Assembly: GCA_942493045.1 (NCBI GenBank)
Contig: OW818665.1
Span: 2,046,001 to 2,110,000 of the forward strand
Reading direction: 5' to 3'
DNA: 64,000 nt
Source: Teretinema sp942493045
Lineage (GTDB): Bacteria > Spirochaetota > Spirochaetia > Treponematales > Treponemataceae
The notes beneath the pieces were generated by a model, which made no database searches, was not told where the DNA came from, and saw nothing but the letters and a program-made list of their open reading frames with translations. Below are positions 41,401-50,315 of this stretch, one piece after another (within the stretch, counting starts at the first letter, position 1; each line of letters opens with the position of its first letter). Position numbers and translations under genes: made by a program.

Positions 41401-42432
41401 TCATACAAACTTTCCGGCGTATACAAAGAACTCCTGGCGGTTACTGGCCAGTTGCAGGGCCTGGAGGTCCTTAAAACCAAGCTGCTCCAGACGCTTCAGG
41501 TATTGGGGAATCGATTCGGAAAATTTCCAGTCGTTCAGCTTCAGCGTTAACAGCCCGCAGCGCAGGCGCAGCTCCTTACCGTACAGGGCGCGCAGCACGT
41601 TCAGCACATGAGCCAGCTCGGAAAGCGCATCGGCCGGCGGAATGCTCATGTCCATCACCAGGATATCCGGATTGCAGGAGCGCAGGTCATCGGCGGTAAC
41701 GTAGCGGGCGAATTTGCGAACCACCTTAAAAGAGGCGTTGACCGAAACCAGATCGTCCATTTTTTGCGGATCGATTCCCGTGACCGTCAAACCTCGGCTC
41801 AACAAGGCGAAGGTGGCGCCGCCGGGAGCGCAACCTACTTCCAGCGCCCGCTCGCCGCTACGCAGCGCCGGTTTAAAGCGGTACAGCGCTTCTTCAATTT
41901 TAAGCCAGGCCCGTGAGGGAGCTGCAGCCGGCAGTTCCAGGTCCGGAATATTTCCCGGAGCCGGAGAGAGGTTCTCGGAGTGTATGTGACGGGTCAGAAA
42001 AACGTGAAAGTCGTCCACCCAGATGACATTATAAACCGGCTGACCGCTCACCGCCGGAGCAGACTTCTTCAGGGCCGGACGGTCGCGGAGCAAAACCTGA
42101 ATGTGCCCGTTGCGGATAAAGTCGGATGGCTCATCGCCCGGCAGAAACTCGTCGCGGTCAAAGCAATGCACAATCGAGCCGGCCGGGATTTTCTCCAGCA
42201 ATTCAGCAAAGCTTTCCCGCTCCCGGGTTTGAAAAAGCACTTCACCCCACAACCGCGTAAAAATGGCCTGTGTCAGGATAAGCGGCGCAGGGCCGGCTTC
42301 GGCCTCTTTAAAGGTAATAAAACCGGGACGCGAGAACGCGAAGCGCAGCTGCGGATGCAGGGCAAGCACTTCGGCCTTTACCGCCTTTTCGGCGCCAATT
42401 TGACAGGTCGCAAAATAAAATCGTGGGTTCAT
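41401..42432 (-). CDS. rlmM: RlmM-like 23S rRNA ribose methyltransferase
   Basis: A 343-residue protein with an N-terminal THUMP-like part (FYFATCQIGAEKAVKAEVLAL) and a C-terminal FtsJ/RrmJ-type Rossmann methyltransferase: LEVGCAPGGATFALL (SAM loop), GIDPQK, LVMDMSIPP and LTLKLNDWKF with the catalytic-type Lys. RlmM methylates the ribose of C2498 in E. coli 23S rRNA; the site in this organism is inferred. The start at 42432 excludes a low-complexity Arg/Ala-rich stretch encoded by upstream repeats. Confidence 0.82.
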   Translation of the reverse strand: MNPRFYFATCQIGAEKAVKAEVLALHPQLRFAFSRPGFITFKEAEAGPAPLILTQAIFTRLWGEVLFQTRERESFAELLEKIPAGSIVHCFDRDEFLPGDEPSDFIRNGHIQVLLRDRPALKKSAPAVSGQPVYNVIWVDDFHVFLTRHIHSENLSPAPGNIPDLELPAAAPSRAWLKIEEALYRFKPALRSGERALEVGCAPGGATFALLSRGLTVTGIDPQKMDDLVSVNASFKVVRKFARYVTADDLRSCNPDILVMDMSIPPADALSELAHVLNVLRALYGKELRLRCGLLTLKLNDWKFSESIPQYLKRLEQLGFKDLQALQLASNRQEFFVYAGKFV

Positions 42433-42472
42433 ATGCTTGAAAAAATACCACGGACCGGCAAAATTTGATAGA

Positions 42473-42547
42473 GCGCGAAGCGACCGGCAAACGGCCGGCG
42501 CGAAGCGGCCGGCAAACGGCCGGCGCGAAGCGGCCGGCAAACGCCCG
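42473..42547. repeat. Three tandem 25-base GC-rich repeats
   Basis: Three nearly perfect units beginning GCGCGAAGCG and containing CCGGCAAACGGCCG, plus a partial fourth, lie between the divergent rlmM and DUF485/actP genes. The CGGCCGGCGCGAA core recurs at 53078-53090. In the reverse frame they look like protein, but this is low-complexity sequence. Confidence 0.75.
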
Positions 42548-42589
42548 GCGCGGCCGGACAGGGGCGGCATACGCTATCATAAATTCAAA

Positions 42590-42618
42590 TTGACAATTCC
42601 AGCCAGTCCATCGATACT
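42590..42618 (+). promoter_or_regulatory. Promoter of the DUF485-actP-PHP operon
   Basis: Plus strand TTGACA (42590-42595) and GATACT (42613-42618), spacer 17. The first ATG follows 47 bases later, behind AGGAGG. Confidence 0.6.
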
Positions 42619-42664
42619 GAGTAAGATCTTTCATATAGAAACGAATTTCCAATCAGGAGGCCCC

Positions 42665-42949
42665 ATGCTGCACGAACCAGCCGCGAAGTCGGGTAAGGAT
42701 CCCGCCTTCAAGCTTAAAAGTAAACTCGGCGTCAAGCTCTTGGGCGTGTACGCGCTCATTTATGTGGTGTTCATCGCCATCAATGTTGTTAAACCCTCTT
42801 TGATGGAAACAACCGTCTTCGCCGGCCTTAATCTGGCCGTAGTCTACGGGTTCGGACTGATCATCGTGGCCCTGATCATGGCTCTTGTATACAGCGCCGT
42901 ATGCACCCGCCTGGAAAACGCCATGTCCGGCATTGGAGAAGTAAAATAA
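42665..42949 (+). CDS. DUF485 membrane protein (YjcH-like) of an acetate-type symporter operon
   Basis: A 94-residue protein with two membrane segments (LLGVYALIYVVFIAINVV and VVYGFGLIIVALIMALVY) and the DUF485 ending. In E. coli the homologue YjcH precedes ActP. It has AGGAGG before the ATG and overlaps the symporter gene by one base (TAATG). It is probably a small accessory subunit of the symporter; its exact role is unknown. Confidence 0.85.
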   Translation: MLHEPAAKSGKDPAFKLKSKLGVKLLGVYALIYVVFIAINVVKPSLMETTVFAGLNLAVVYGFGLIIVALIMALVYSAVCTRLENAMSGIGEVK

Positions 42950-44865
42950 TGGTTGAAATACTGCCCGTTGTTCTTTTTGTGCTGATAGTCGGCCTGGTTC
43001 TGGCCATGTCCTTTTATTTCGCCGGCAAGGCCAAGAGCTCTTCCGGATATTACGCGGCCGGAGGCTCCATTCACTGGGGCGTAAACGGCATCGCCTTCGC
43101 CGGAGATTACCTCTCCGCGGCCTCCTTCCTCGGTATTTGCGGCATGATCGCGACGGCCGGCTATGACGGCTTTTTATATTCCATCGGTTACCTGGCCGGT
43201 TGGATCGTAGCCCTGTTTATTGTCGCCGAACCCTTGAAGCGCCTTGGCAAGTATACCTTTACGGACGCCCTGGACGCCAAATTCAACAGCCGCGGCATCA
43301 AACTGATGGCCGCTATCAGTACGCTGATAGTTTCGCTCTTTTATCTGATCCCCCAAATGGTCGGCGCGGGCGTTCTGGTTACCCCGCTGCTCGGTCTGCC
43401 GCACTTTGTCGGCGTCATCATGGTCGGCATCATCGTTATAACGATTGTGGCCACGGCCGGTATGACCAGCACCACCTACGTGCAGTTTATCAAGGGAGCT
43501 CTGCTGATCGTGTTCTCGGCCATCCTGGTAATCGCGCTGAGCGTGCGCGGACTGTCCACCGAACCCGACCAGGGCGGACGGGTACCCTTCCGCAGCTATG
43601 CCACGATGCAGGCCACCCGCTCCGGCGAGACATTGACGCTACCCGACGGGAACTGGAAAGTGCTCGCCGTCATGAAAGTTAAAACGGCCGAATACGCCAA
43701 GCTGGAAAGCGACGGAGTGATCAGTTGGTGGAAGGTCAGCGAAGCCGGCGGCGCGGTTACCCTGCAGGAGACCCAGTCGCTTACCATAACCGCCGACGGC
43801 ACCCGCGTCGTAAACGGCAGTCCCGAATCCGCGACCAACAAGCTGGCCCTTGTCGGAAACATGGAACGCATCGCCGGGGAAACGGGCGAGACCGCCGCCA
43901 CCGGACCGATCAGCCCCGTGCGCCTGCTGGCGCTGATCGGGGACAAGACCAGCAGCATCGTGCTCTGGAAAGAGGCTAAGCTCAAGGACGGGCCGGACCG
44001 CGTCTCCGTCTATTACCGCACCTCCGTCCCCGGCAACCGCATTATGCGCCCGGGCTTGAGTTTTAAAGTCGAGGGCACGCCCCTGGAACGCATCGACTTC
44101 ATCTCGCTGATGATCGCCCTCTTCCTCGGCACCGCGGCCCTCCCGCACATTCTGATCCGTTACTATACCGTGCCCAGCCCGAAGGCCGCGCGAAAATCGA
44201 CGATAGTGGCCATTGCCGCCATCGGCGCCTTTTACGTGCTGACCCTGTTCATGGGCCTTGGCGCGATGGTCAACGGAGTCGTCAACCTGGCGGACAACAA
44301 CATGTCCGCGCCCCTATTGGCCCGCTCCTTCGGCACCTTCCTGTTCGCGATGATTTCGGCTATCGCCTTCGCCACCGTGCTCGGCACGGTCAGCGGCCTG
44401 ATTATCGCCGCCTCAGGAGCGGTCGCCCACGACCTGATGGACCGCTTTGGCGGCGTCATTAAGGACGATAAGCAAAAGGTACTCGCCGGAAAGACAGCGG
44501 CCTTCGTTATTGGATTTTTGGCCATCATCCTCGGCATTTTGTTCAAGGGCATCAACGTTTCCTTCCTGGTAGGCCTGGCCTTCGCCGTGGCCGCCTCGGC
44601 AAACCTGCCCTCGATCATCATGATGCTGTTCTGGAAACGTACCACCTCAAAGGGTATCTGCGCCTCGATCCTGGTCGGTATTGTCGCTTCGGTTGGACTG
44701 ATAGTCTTTTCCCCGCCGCTGTATGAGCTGTTCGGAAAGGATCCGGCCACCGCGCCGATCCCGCTGAAAAACCCCGGAATAATCTCGATACCCTTGAGCT
44801 TTATCACGATCATTGTGGTGTCGTTACTGACCAAACGAGATCGCTTGCCCGACGCGGATGAATGA
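42949..44865 (+). CDS. actP: Solute:Na+ symporter, acetate permease (ActP) type
   Basis: A 638-residue LeuT-fold membrane protein of the SSS family: YYAAGGSIHWGVNGIAFAGD, YLSAASFLGICGMIATAGYD and FTDALDAKFNSRGIKLMAA are the ActP signatures, and TASGAVAHDL-type and KMGINVSFLVGLAFA-type blocks follow. It is longer than E. coli ActP (549 residues): an enlarged extracytoplasmic loop of about 175 residues lies at 43555-44090. It likely takes up acetate or another short carboxylate. It overlaps the signalling gene by 8 bases. Confidence 0.85.
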   Translation: MVEILPVVLFVLIVGLVLAMSFYFAGKAKSSSGYYAAGGSIHWGVNGIAFAGDYLSAASFLGICGMIATAGYDGFLYSIGYLAGWIVALFIVAEPLKRLGKYTFTDALDAKFNSRGIKLMAAISTLIVSLFYLIPQMVGAGVLVTPLLGLPHFVGVIMVGIIVITIVATAGMTSTTYVQFIKGALLIVFSAILVIALSVRGLSTEPDQGGRVPFRSYATMQATRSGETLTLPDGNWKVLAVMKVKTAEYAKLESDGVISWWKVSEAGGAVTLQETQSLTITADGTRVVNGSPESATNKLALVGNMERIAGETGETAATGPISPVRLLALIGDKTSSIVLWKEAKLKDGPDRVSVYYRTSVPGNRIMRPGLSFKVEGTPLERIDFISLMIALFLGTAALPHILIRYYTVPSPKAARKSTIVAIAAIGAFYVLTLFMGLGAMVNGVVNLADNNMSAPLLARSFGTFLFAMISAIAFATVLGTVSGLIIAASGAVAHDLMDRFGGVIKDDKQKVLAGKTAAFVIGFLAIILGILFKGINVSFLVGLAFAVAASANLPSIIMMLFWKRTTSKGICASILVGIVASVGLIVFSPPLYELFGKDPATAPIPLKNPGIISIPLSFITIIVVSLLTKRDRLPDADE

Positions 44866-47800
44866 GAAAACGGTCAAGGTAAACTTTCACACCCATTCGT
44901 CCGTCAGTGACGGAACGCTCACCCCCGAGCAGCTGGCCGCCGCCCTGGCCGCCCGGGGAGTTTCGTTCGCCGCCCTTACCGACCACGACACCGTCTCCGG
45001 GCTCAGCCGGTTTCGCGAAACCCTGACCCGTCTCGGTGTCGGCTGCGTGGACGGGATCGAACTCAGCGTCCAAACCAGCTTAGGGATTGCCCACCTGCTG
45101 GCCTACGGCATGGATATTGACAATCCGGATTTCATGGCCCTCTTCAGACAATTTACGCTGAACGGACAGCGGGTTTCCACTATTCCGGATATCCGGGAAG
45201 CGCTATCCATTGTTCATCGGGCCGGCGGGGCGGCCTTTCTGGCTCACCCGCTGCATCTGGCGCGGGACATGCAAAAACTGGACGCCTTATGCGGCGAGTT
45301 AAAACCCGCCGGGCTTGACGGCCTGGAAGCCATCTATTCAGTTTATACCGAAGCCGAACAATCAACCCTGACCGCCCTCGCCGACCGTCACGGCCTCGCC
45401 GTAAGCGCGGGCGGCGATTTTCACGGCGAAGAAATTTCCGGCCAGAAAGCGGTCGTACTGATGAGTGAAAGCCGCTGGCTGGCGTTTCGGGAGGTTCTTT
45501 TTTTTCGCGCCCGGAAGCCATCTGACAGTTCCACTGAGACCAGGGTCACCGCGGGCCGGAAACCCGCCAGGTTGGCCTTACCGGGGAAAACCGTTGCCCG
45601 CATTATTGTCCCCGCCCTGACCACAATCCTGCTTTTTATTATTTCATTTTTCTTCTTGATGGTGCCCTATGTGGAGGACATGCTGCTGGACCGCAAAAAG
45701 GAAACTATCCGCGATCTCACGCATTCGGCAATGAGCATCCTCACGGAGTATGACGCGCTCGCGAAATCCGGAAGCATGGGCCTGGAAGAAGCCCAACGCG
45801 AAGCCGTAGAGCGCTTGCGTGACCTGCGCTACGGCAGCGCCAACAAGGACTACTTCTGGATAACGGACATGGTCCCGCGCATGATCATGCATCCGTACCG
45901 CAGCGAGCTTGAGGGCACCGACCTCACCGACTTTCGCGACGCCGCCGGACATGCCGTCTTTGTCGAGTTCGTAAAGGCGGTACGCGAAAAGGAAGAAGGC
46001 TATGTGGAGTACTTCTGGCAATGGGAGGACGACCGAAACCGGATTGTCCCGAAGCTTTCTTTTGTGCGGCGCTTCGCGCCCTGGGACTGGGAGATAGGCA
46101 CCGGCATTTATCTTGAGGACGTCAACGCCGAGATCGATGCCCTCTCGGCCAACCTGGTGACGCTCTGCGCGGTCATCTCGGTCTTTCTTTCACTGCTCAT
46201 CGCCCTGATGGTCCGGCAGGGTTTGGCGGTCGAACGCCACAAACAAGCCGCCGAAGACGCCTTGAGGGAATCGCACGAGCGCTACCGCGCGCTGGCCGAC
46301 GGCTCTACTGACGGCACAATTATTGTTATGGGAGAGTCCTGTACCTTCGCGAACAATTCGCTGTTGGCCATGACCGGGTACGAGGCCAAAGAAATTCAGC
46401 TGTTAACGATTCAGGAACTGCTGGATTTGCCTGACGAAATACTGATGCATAATTCCGTCGCGGCCTCCCTGGAAAAATACTTTACCAGCGCTCTGGGCGT
46501 CGGAAAACCCACCACGATTGAATGCCCGCTGCGCACGCGCTCCGGGGAAAAGCTGCCGGTGATCGTGTCAGGAACACCCTTTGCGATGGGCTATCACCAG
46601 GGGTTGGTTTTATCGGTTAAGGATATCGGTTCCCAGCTACAGACATCTGAGTCAGGCAACAGCAAAACCGCCGCGCTTGCCAGACATATCGAAGAACTGA
46701 CTGTACATCTCCAGAGTAAATCACTCTGGCTCAGAGAGTCGGTATTCTCAGTTTCCAAAGAAGTCGCCTTCTGCAGAACCGGCGATACTCTTGAAAAAGC
46801 CGCGGCGGCTATTCGCGACAGTACCGGGGAAACGGCCATTGTGCTCGATGCCGACGGTCATGAACTCGGAATGCTTGACGCGCGCAGCCTGTTGGATCCA
46901 ACGGTTCAGACAGCCGGCATGGCCATGACCGCTCCCGTCATGGCGGTTGACACCCGCTGCACGCTTATCGACGCGCTTGCGGCGATGCGTAAGGCCGCTG
47001 TAGATCGTTTGATAATCCGTTCCCTCGACGGGAAGACCGTCGGCGTAATCCTCGCTTCCGATATCGCTACGCTGCATTCGCACTCTGTTGAACAGCAATG
47101 CCTGGAAGCTGGCTCAGCTGTTTCGATTACCGAACTTTCCGGTATAATCGAGCGGGCCTCCGCCACTTTGAGCTTCGGCATTTCATCCGCGGCACGCGGT
47201 ATCTGGCCGGTGCATGACTACGCGCGGATAATCGACGCGGCAATCCAAACGGCGACCGAACAGGCCATTAAACGGTTGGGCCAGCCGCCATCTCAGTGGG
47301 CCTTCCTTTGTTTGGGGAGTCTGGGCCGCAAGGAGTTCTTACCTGGCTCGGATCAGGACAATGCCCTAGTCTGGTTTCCCGGGGGAGCGAACGCTGAGTC
47401 GGAGCGCCTCTATTTTCTGGAGCTCGGAGAGTTAGTGTGCGCATCCCTCGAAAAAACGGGTATACCGCTTTGTCCAGCCGGCGTAATGGCTTCCAATCCG
47501 CTGTGGAACGCGCCCCTAACAGCCTGGCGCAGCCGAATACTACAGGATTTCCGTGAGAGCGAACCAGAGCGCCTTTTAGATCTTGAAATACTGTTCGACT
47601 TCAGATACTGCGCCGGCTCCCGCGATCTAGCCGAAGAATTGCGTTCTTTCATCATTACGACTGCGGCCGCCGAGCTTGGAGTGACGCTGCTGCTGGCCCA
47701 AACCGCCAGAACACGACGGCTTCCCGGACAGGCAACTAAACAGCCAAGTGAGCGGGAGTTAAAGGAACTGAGCGCGACCCTAGCAGGATTTGTGCGCCTG

Positions 47801-48088
47801 TATGCCCTGAAGCATAACCTTACCGAAACCGGAACCACGGCGCGGATGGATGCCCTCGTCCAAAAGGATATTTTTAAGCCCGGCGCCGCGTCGGACGTAA
47901 AAGCGGCTTTCGAATCAGTAATGCTGATGCGGGGCGAACTGGCTTGCCGAAACACGGCTCAGCCGATACACGAGATTGCGAGGCAAACCTCCGGCGGCAG
48001 AAACACGGCCTTGTTCGGCTTTGCCCTGGAGCAAGCCACCCTGCTGCAAAAGCGGATCGGCTTTGACTTTCTGGGTTCGGGGCTGTAA
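44858..48088 (+). CDS. PHP-sCache-PAS-CBS-DUF294 multidomain signalling protein
   Basis: A 1,076-residue protein. Order: PHP metal-dependent phosphoesterase (residues 1-205: NFHTHSSVSDG, ALTDHDT, FLAHPLH, GGDFHGEE); membrane segment near 245-268; periplasmic sCache_2 domain (about 270-430: NKDYFWITDMVPRMIMHP); second membrane segment near 430-450; PAS domain (about 465-585); a pair of CBS domains (about 635-765); DUF294 nucleotidyltransferase-like domain (LCLGSLGRKEFLPGSDQDNA) and its C-terminal substrate-binding part. In many bacteria a CBS-DUF294 protein follows yjcH-actP, with a DnaQ-type exonuclease; here a PHP domain and Cache/PAS sensors are fused instead. All catalytic PHP ligands are visible. 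It probably senses a carboxylate outside. Confidence 0.85.
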   Translation: MNEKTVKVNFHTHSSVSDGTLTPEQLAAALAARGVSFAALTDHDTVSGLSRFRETLTRLGVGCVDGIELSVQTSLGIAHLLAYGMDIDNPDFMALFRQFTLNGQRVSTIPDIREALSIVHRAGGAAFLAHPLHLARDMQKLDALCGELKPAGLDGLEAIYSVYTEAEQSTLTALADRHGLAVSAGGDFHGEEISGQKAVVLMSESRWLAFREVLFFRARKPSDSSTETRVTAGRKPARLALPGKTVARIIVPALTTILLFIISFFFLMVPYVEDMLLDRKKETIRDLTHSAMSILTEYDALAKSGSMGLEEAQREAVERLRDLRYGSANKDYFWITDMVPRMIMHPYRSELEGTDLTDFRDAAGHAVFVEFVKAVREKEEGYVEYFWQWEDDRNRIVPKLSFVRRFAPWDWEIGTGIYLEDVNAEIDALSANLVTLCAVISVFLSLLIALMVRQGLAVERHKQAAEDALRESHERYRALADGSTDGTIIVMGESCTFANNSLLAMTGYEAKEIQLLTIQELLDLPDEILMHNSVAASLEKYFTSALGVGKPTTIECPLRTRSGEKLPVIVSGTPFAMGYHQGLVLSVKDIGSQLQTSESGNSKTAALARHIEELTVHLQSKSLWLRESVFSVSKEVAFCRTGDTLEKAAAAIRDSTGETAIVLDADGHELGMLDARSLLDPTVQTAGMAMTAPVMAVDTRCTLIDALAAMRKAAVDRLIIRSLDGKTVGVILASDIATLHSHSVEQQCLEAGSAVSITELSGIIERASATLSFGISSAARGIWPVHDYARIIDAAIQTATEQAIKRLGQPPSQWAFLCLGSLGRKEFLPGSDQDNALVWFPGGANAESERLYFLELGELVCASLEKTGIPLCPAGVMASNPLWNAPLTAWRSRILQDFRESEPERLLDLEILFDFRYCAGSRDLAEELRSFIITTAAAELGVTLLLAQTARTRRLPGQATKQPSERELKELSATLAGFVRLYALKHNLTETGTTARMDALVQKDIFKPGAASDVKAAFESVMLMRGELACRNTAQPIHEIARQTSGGRNTALFGFALEQATLLQKRIGFDFLGSGL

Positions 48089-48209
48089 TTCAGGTTCAAG
48101 AGAGGGGCTAAACAATGATCCCCACAGAGGCTGTCCTCATAGCCAATTCCTGCATAATCAGCTATGCTTAAAGACGACACCACTGTCACCGCGCAAAAAG
48201 GAAATCATA

Positions 48210-48857
48210 ATGAACGCAGTAATTTTTGATATGGATGGAGTGATCATCGACAGCGAGAGCTTGCACTTGCAGGCTGACCAGGCGATGCTTCAGAAGCTTG
48301 GTATTGAGCTGCCGGAAAGCGCGCTGGAAAAATACATCGGCTCGACGGACTCAGCCATGTGGAAAGATATCATCAAAACCCATACTATAGAAACTGATCT
48401 TCAGGAAATACTGAACGCCCAGCTTTCGATCAAGCTCAAGCTGCTCAAGAAAAGCGACCTGCAGGCCATTGACGGCATAGTCGAACTGCTCAAGGAACTG
48501 CGCCGGCATGACATACCGGCCGTTATTGCCTCCTCCTCCGCCGGAATACTTATCAAAGAAACCGTAAAAAAACTCGGCCTGGAGCGCTTTATCGCGGACT
48601 GGGTTTCCGGCGAAAGCCTGCCGAAAAGCAAACCGGAACCGGATATCTTTCTGAGGGCCGCCGAGCTGCTCGGCGAAGACCCTTCCGGCTGCGTTGTTAT
48701 TGAAGACTCCCGCAACGGGGTTCTAGCCGCCAAGCGGGCGCTGATGAAGTGCGTCGGCTTCCAGAACCCGACATCCGGAAACCAGGACTTAAGTAGCGCC
48801 GACCTGGTAGTGCAAAGCATCCGCGAGCTGACAGTCAGTACCCTGATGAAACTGTAA
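48210..48857 (+). CDS. HAD-superfamily phosphatase (beta-phosphoglucomutase-like)
   Basis: A 215-residue HAD hydrolase: motif I VIFDMDGVIIDSE with catalytic Asp pair, motif II ASSSAG, motif III Lys in SKPEPDIF and motif IV VVIEDSRNGV. The cap is the small helical kind of subfamily IA/PGMB-like sugar phosphatases. The ATG has AAGGAAA upstream. Substrate cannot be told. It stands between the signalling protein and the histidine kinase. Confidence 0.88.
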   Translation: MNAVIFDMDGVIIDSESLHLQADQAMLQKLGIELPESALEKYIGSTDSAMWKDIIKTHTIETDLQEILNAQLSIKLKLLKKSDLQAIDGIVELLKELRRHDIPAVIASSSAGILIKETVKKLGLERFIADWVSGESLPKSKPEPDIFLRAAELLGEDPSGCVVIEDSRNGVLAAKRALMKCVGFQNPTSGNQDLSSADLVVQSIRELTVSTLMKL

Positions 48858-48873
48858 TGGACTGGAGGTGGCT

Positions 48874-50304
48874 ATGAGTAGTAACGATAACGGCAAGAAA
48901 AACGAACAGGAGCAATTGGCCCTTTCGGCTCTTATCGAGAACTCTAACGATATCGCCCTTGTCAAAGACCTTGATCGCCGAATCGTATCAGGCAACAAAA
49001 ACTTCGTGCGAGCCTCAGTGTTTGACTCCCTTTCACAACTGATAGGCAAAACCGACTCGGAGATCCTGGGTATTCCGGAAGACCAGGAGCCGGTCCATTC
49101 CTATATGCTTGATGACCTTACGGCACTTAAGCTAGCAGCGGGCGAGTTTTTATTACGAGAGGAAAATATCCCCTCGGCCGATGGACAGACACGGACATAC
49201 CTGACCCGCAAGTTCCCGATTTATAACGAGTCACGAGTTATTGGCATCGGCGTTATCACCGCGGATGTTACTGAGCAAAGACAGTCTGAAGAAAGAAGCA
49301 AATCCCAAAACACGCTATTGGCGATGGTCATGGAAACCAGTCCGGTAGGAATCGCCACGGTGGACATGGACGGCGGCATTACCTACGCCAACTCCCGCGC
49401 CGAGCAAATCCTCGGCATCAAAAAAGACGATATTACCTCACGGAAGTATAATGACCCGGAATGGAGACACACGGATATAGACGGCGGCTTTTTCCCGGAT
49501 GAAAAATTGCCGTTCTCACTGGTAAAAACAACCGGACAGACTGTATATAATATTCAACACGGCATCATCTGGCCTGATGGGCGGAGCGTCATTTTGTCAG
49601 TCAACGCCAGCCCCATACGGGATAAAGCCGGGCGGCTGTCCGGCATGGTAGCGACGTTTGAAGATATTACCGAGAAAATTAACAACGAGAAACTGATTGT
49701 CAGGCAACTGGAAGAGAAAACCGTACTTTTAAAGGAAGTACATCACCGCATTAAAAACAACATCGCCTCAATCGAAGGCCTGTTATCGATGCAGTTGCAA
49801 AGCCTCAACAACCCGGAGGCCATTTCCGCGCTGCAAAATGCCATCGCCCGGGTTCAAGGCATGCGTATCTTGTATGACAAGCTGTTGGTCAGTAGTGATT
49901 ACCAAGAAGTCTCAATTAAAGCCTATACTGAGAGCCTCATTGATTCCATTGCCTCGGTGTTCCATGAAAGCGGGAAAGTAACAATTGAAAAGCGGCTTGC
50001 GGATTTTTCCCTCAGTACCAAATCAGTGTTCTGTGTAGGCATCATTATTAATGAACTGCTCACCAACATTTTCAAGTATGCCTTCATCGGGCGACCCGGA
50101 GGCCATATCCTGATTATGCTGGAGAAATCTGAAAACCGGGTGACACTCACGATTCAAGACGATGGCCTTGGGATTGACCCGGGATTCGACATAAACACAT
50201 CACAGGGTTTCGGTCTTACAATAGTAAAGATGCTCTCCGAGCAACTGGGCGGAACCTTTACCATTGAAAACAATAATGGGACTAGAAGCCTTTTGACTTT
50301 TTAA
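48874..50304 (+). CDS. PAS-PAS sensor histidine kinase, HisKA_2/HWE-like class
   Basis: A 476-residue soluble kinase: two PAS domains (about residues 25-135 and 150-275), then the HisKA_2 phosphoacceptor LKEVHHRIKNNIASI and a HATPase domain with IINELLTNIFKYAF (N box) and DDGLGIDPGFD (G1). No membrane segment, so it senses something in the cytoplasm. No response regulator lies next to it. GGAGG is 5 bases before the chosen ATG at 48874; a GTG 6 bases earlier is possible. Confidence 0.88.
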   Translation: MSSNDNGKKNEQEQLALSALIENSNDIALVKDLDRRIVSGNKNFVRASVFDSLSQLIGKTDSEILGIPEDQEPVHSYMLDDLTALKLAAGEFLLREENIPSADGQTRTYLTRKFPIYNESRVIGIGVITADVTEQRQSEERSKSQNTLLAMVMETSPVGIATVDMDGGITYANSRAEQILGIKKDDITSRKYNDPEWRHTDIDGGFFPDEKLPFSLVKTTGQTVYNIQHGIIWPDGRSVILSVNASPIRDKAGRLSGMVATFEDITEKINNEKLIVRQLEEKTVLLKEVHHRIKNNIASIEGLLSMQLQSLNNPEAISALQNAIARVQGMRILYDKLLVSSDYQEVSIKAYTESLIDSIASVFHESGKVTIEKRLADFSLSTKSVFCVGIIINELLTNIFKYAFIGRPGGHILIMLEKSENRVTLTIQDDGLGIDPGFDINTSQGFGLTIVKMLSEQLGGTFTIENNNGTRSLLTF

Positions 50305-50315
50305 TTCGTTATTTC

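Noticed and set aside
42437..42664. Upstream extension of the DUF485 gene and of rlmM through the 25-base repeats
   Set aside because: Arg/Ala/Gly low-complexity translation made by the repeats; good ribosome site at 42665 and domain start at 42432 set the true starts.
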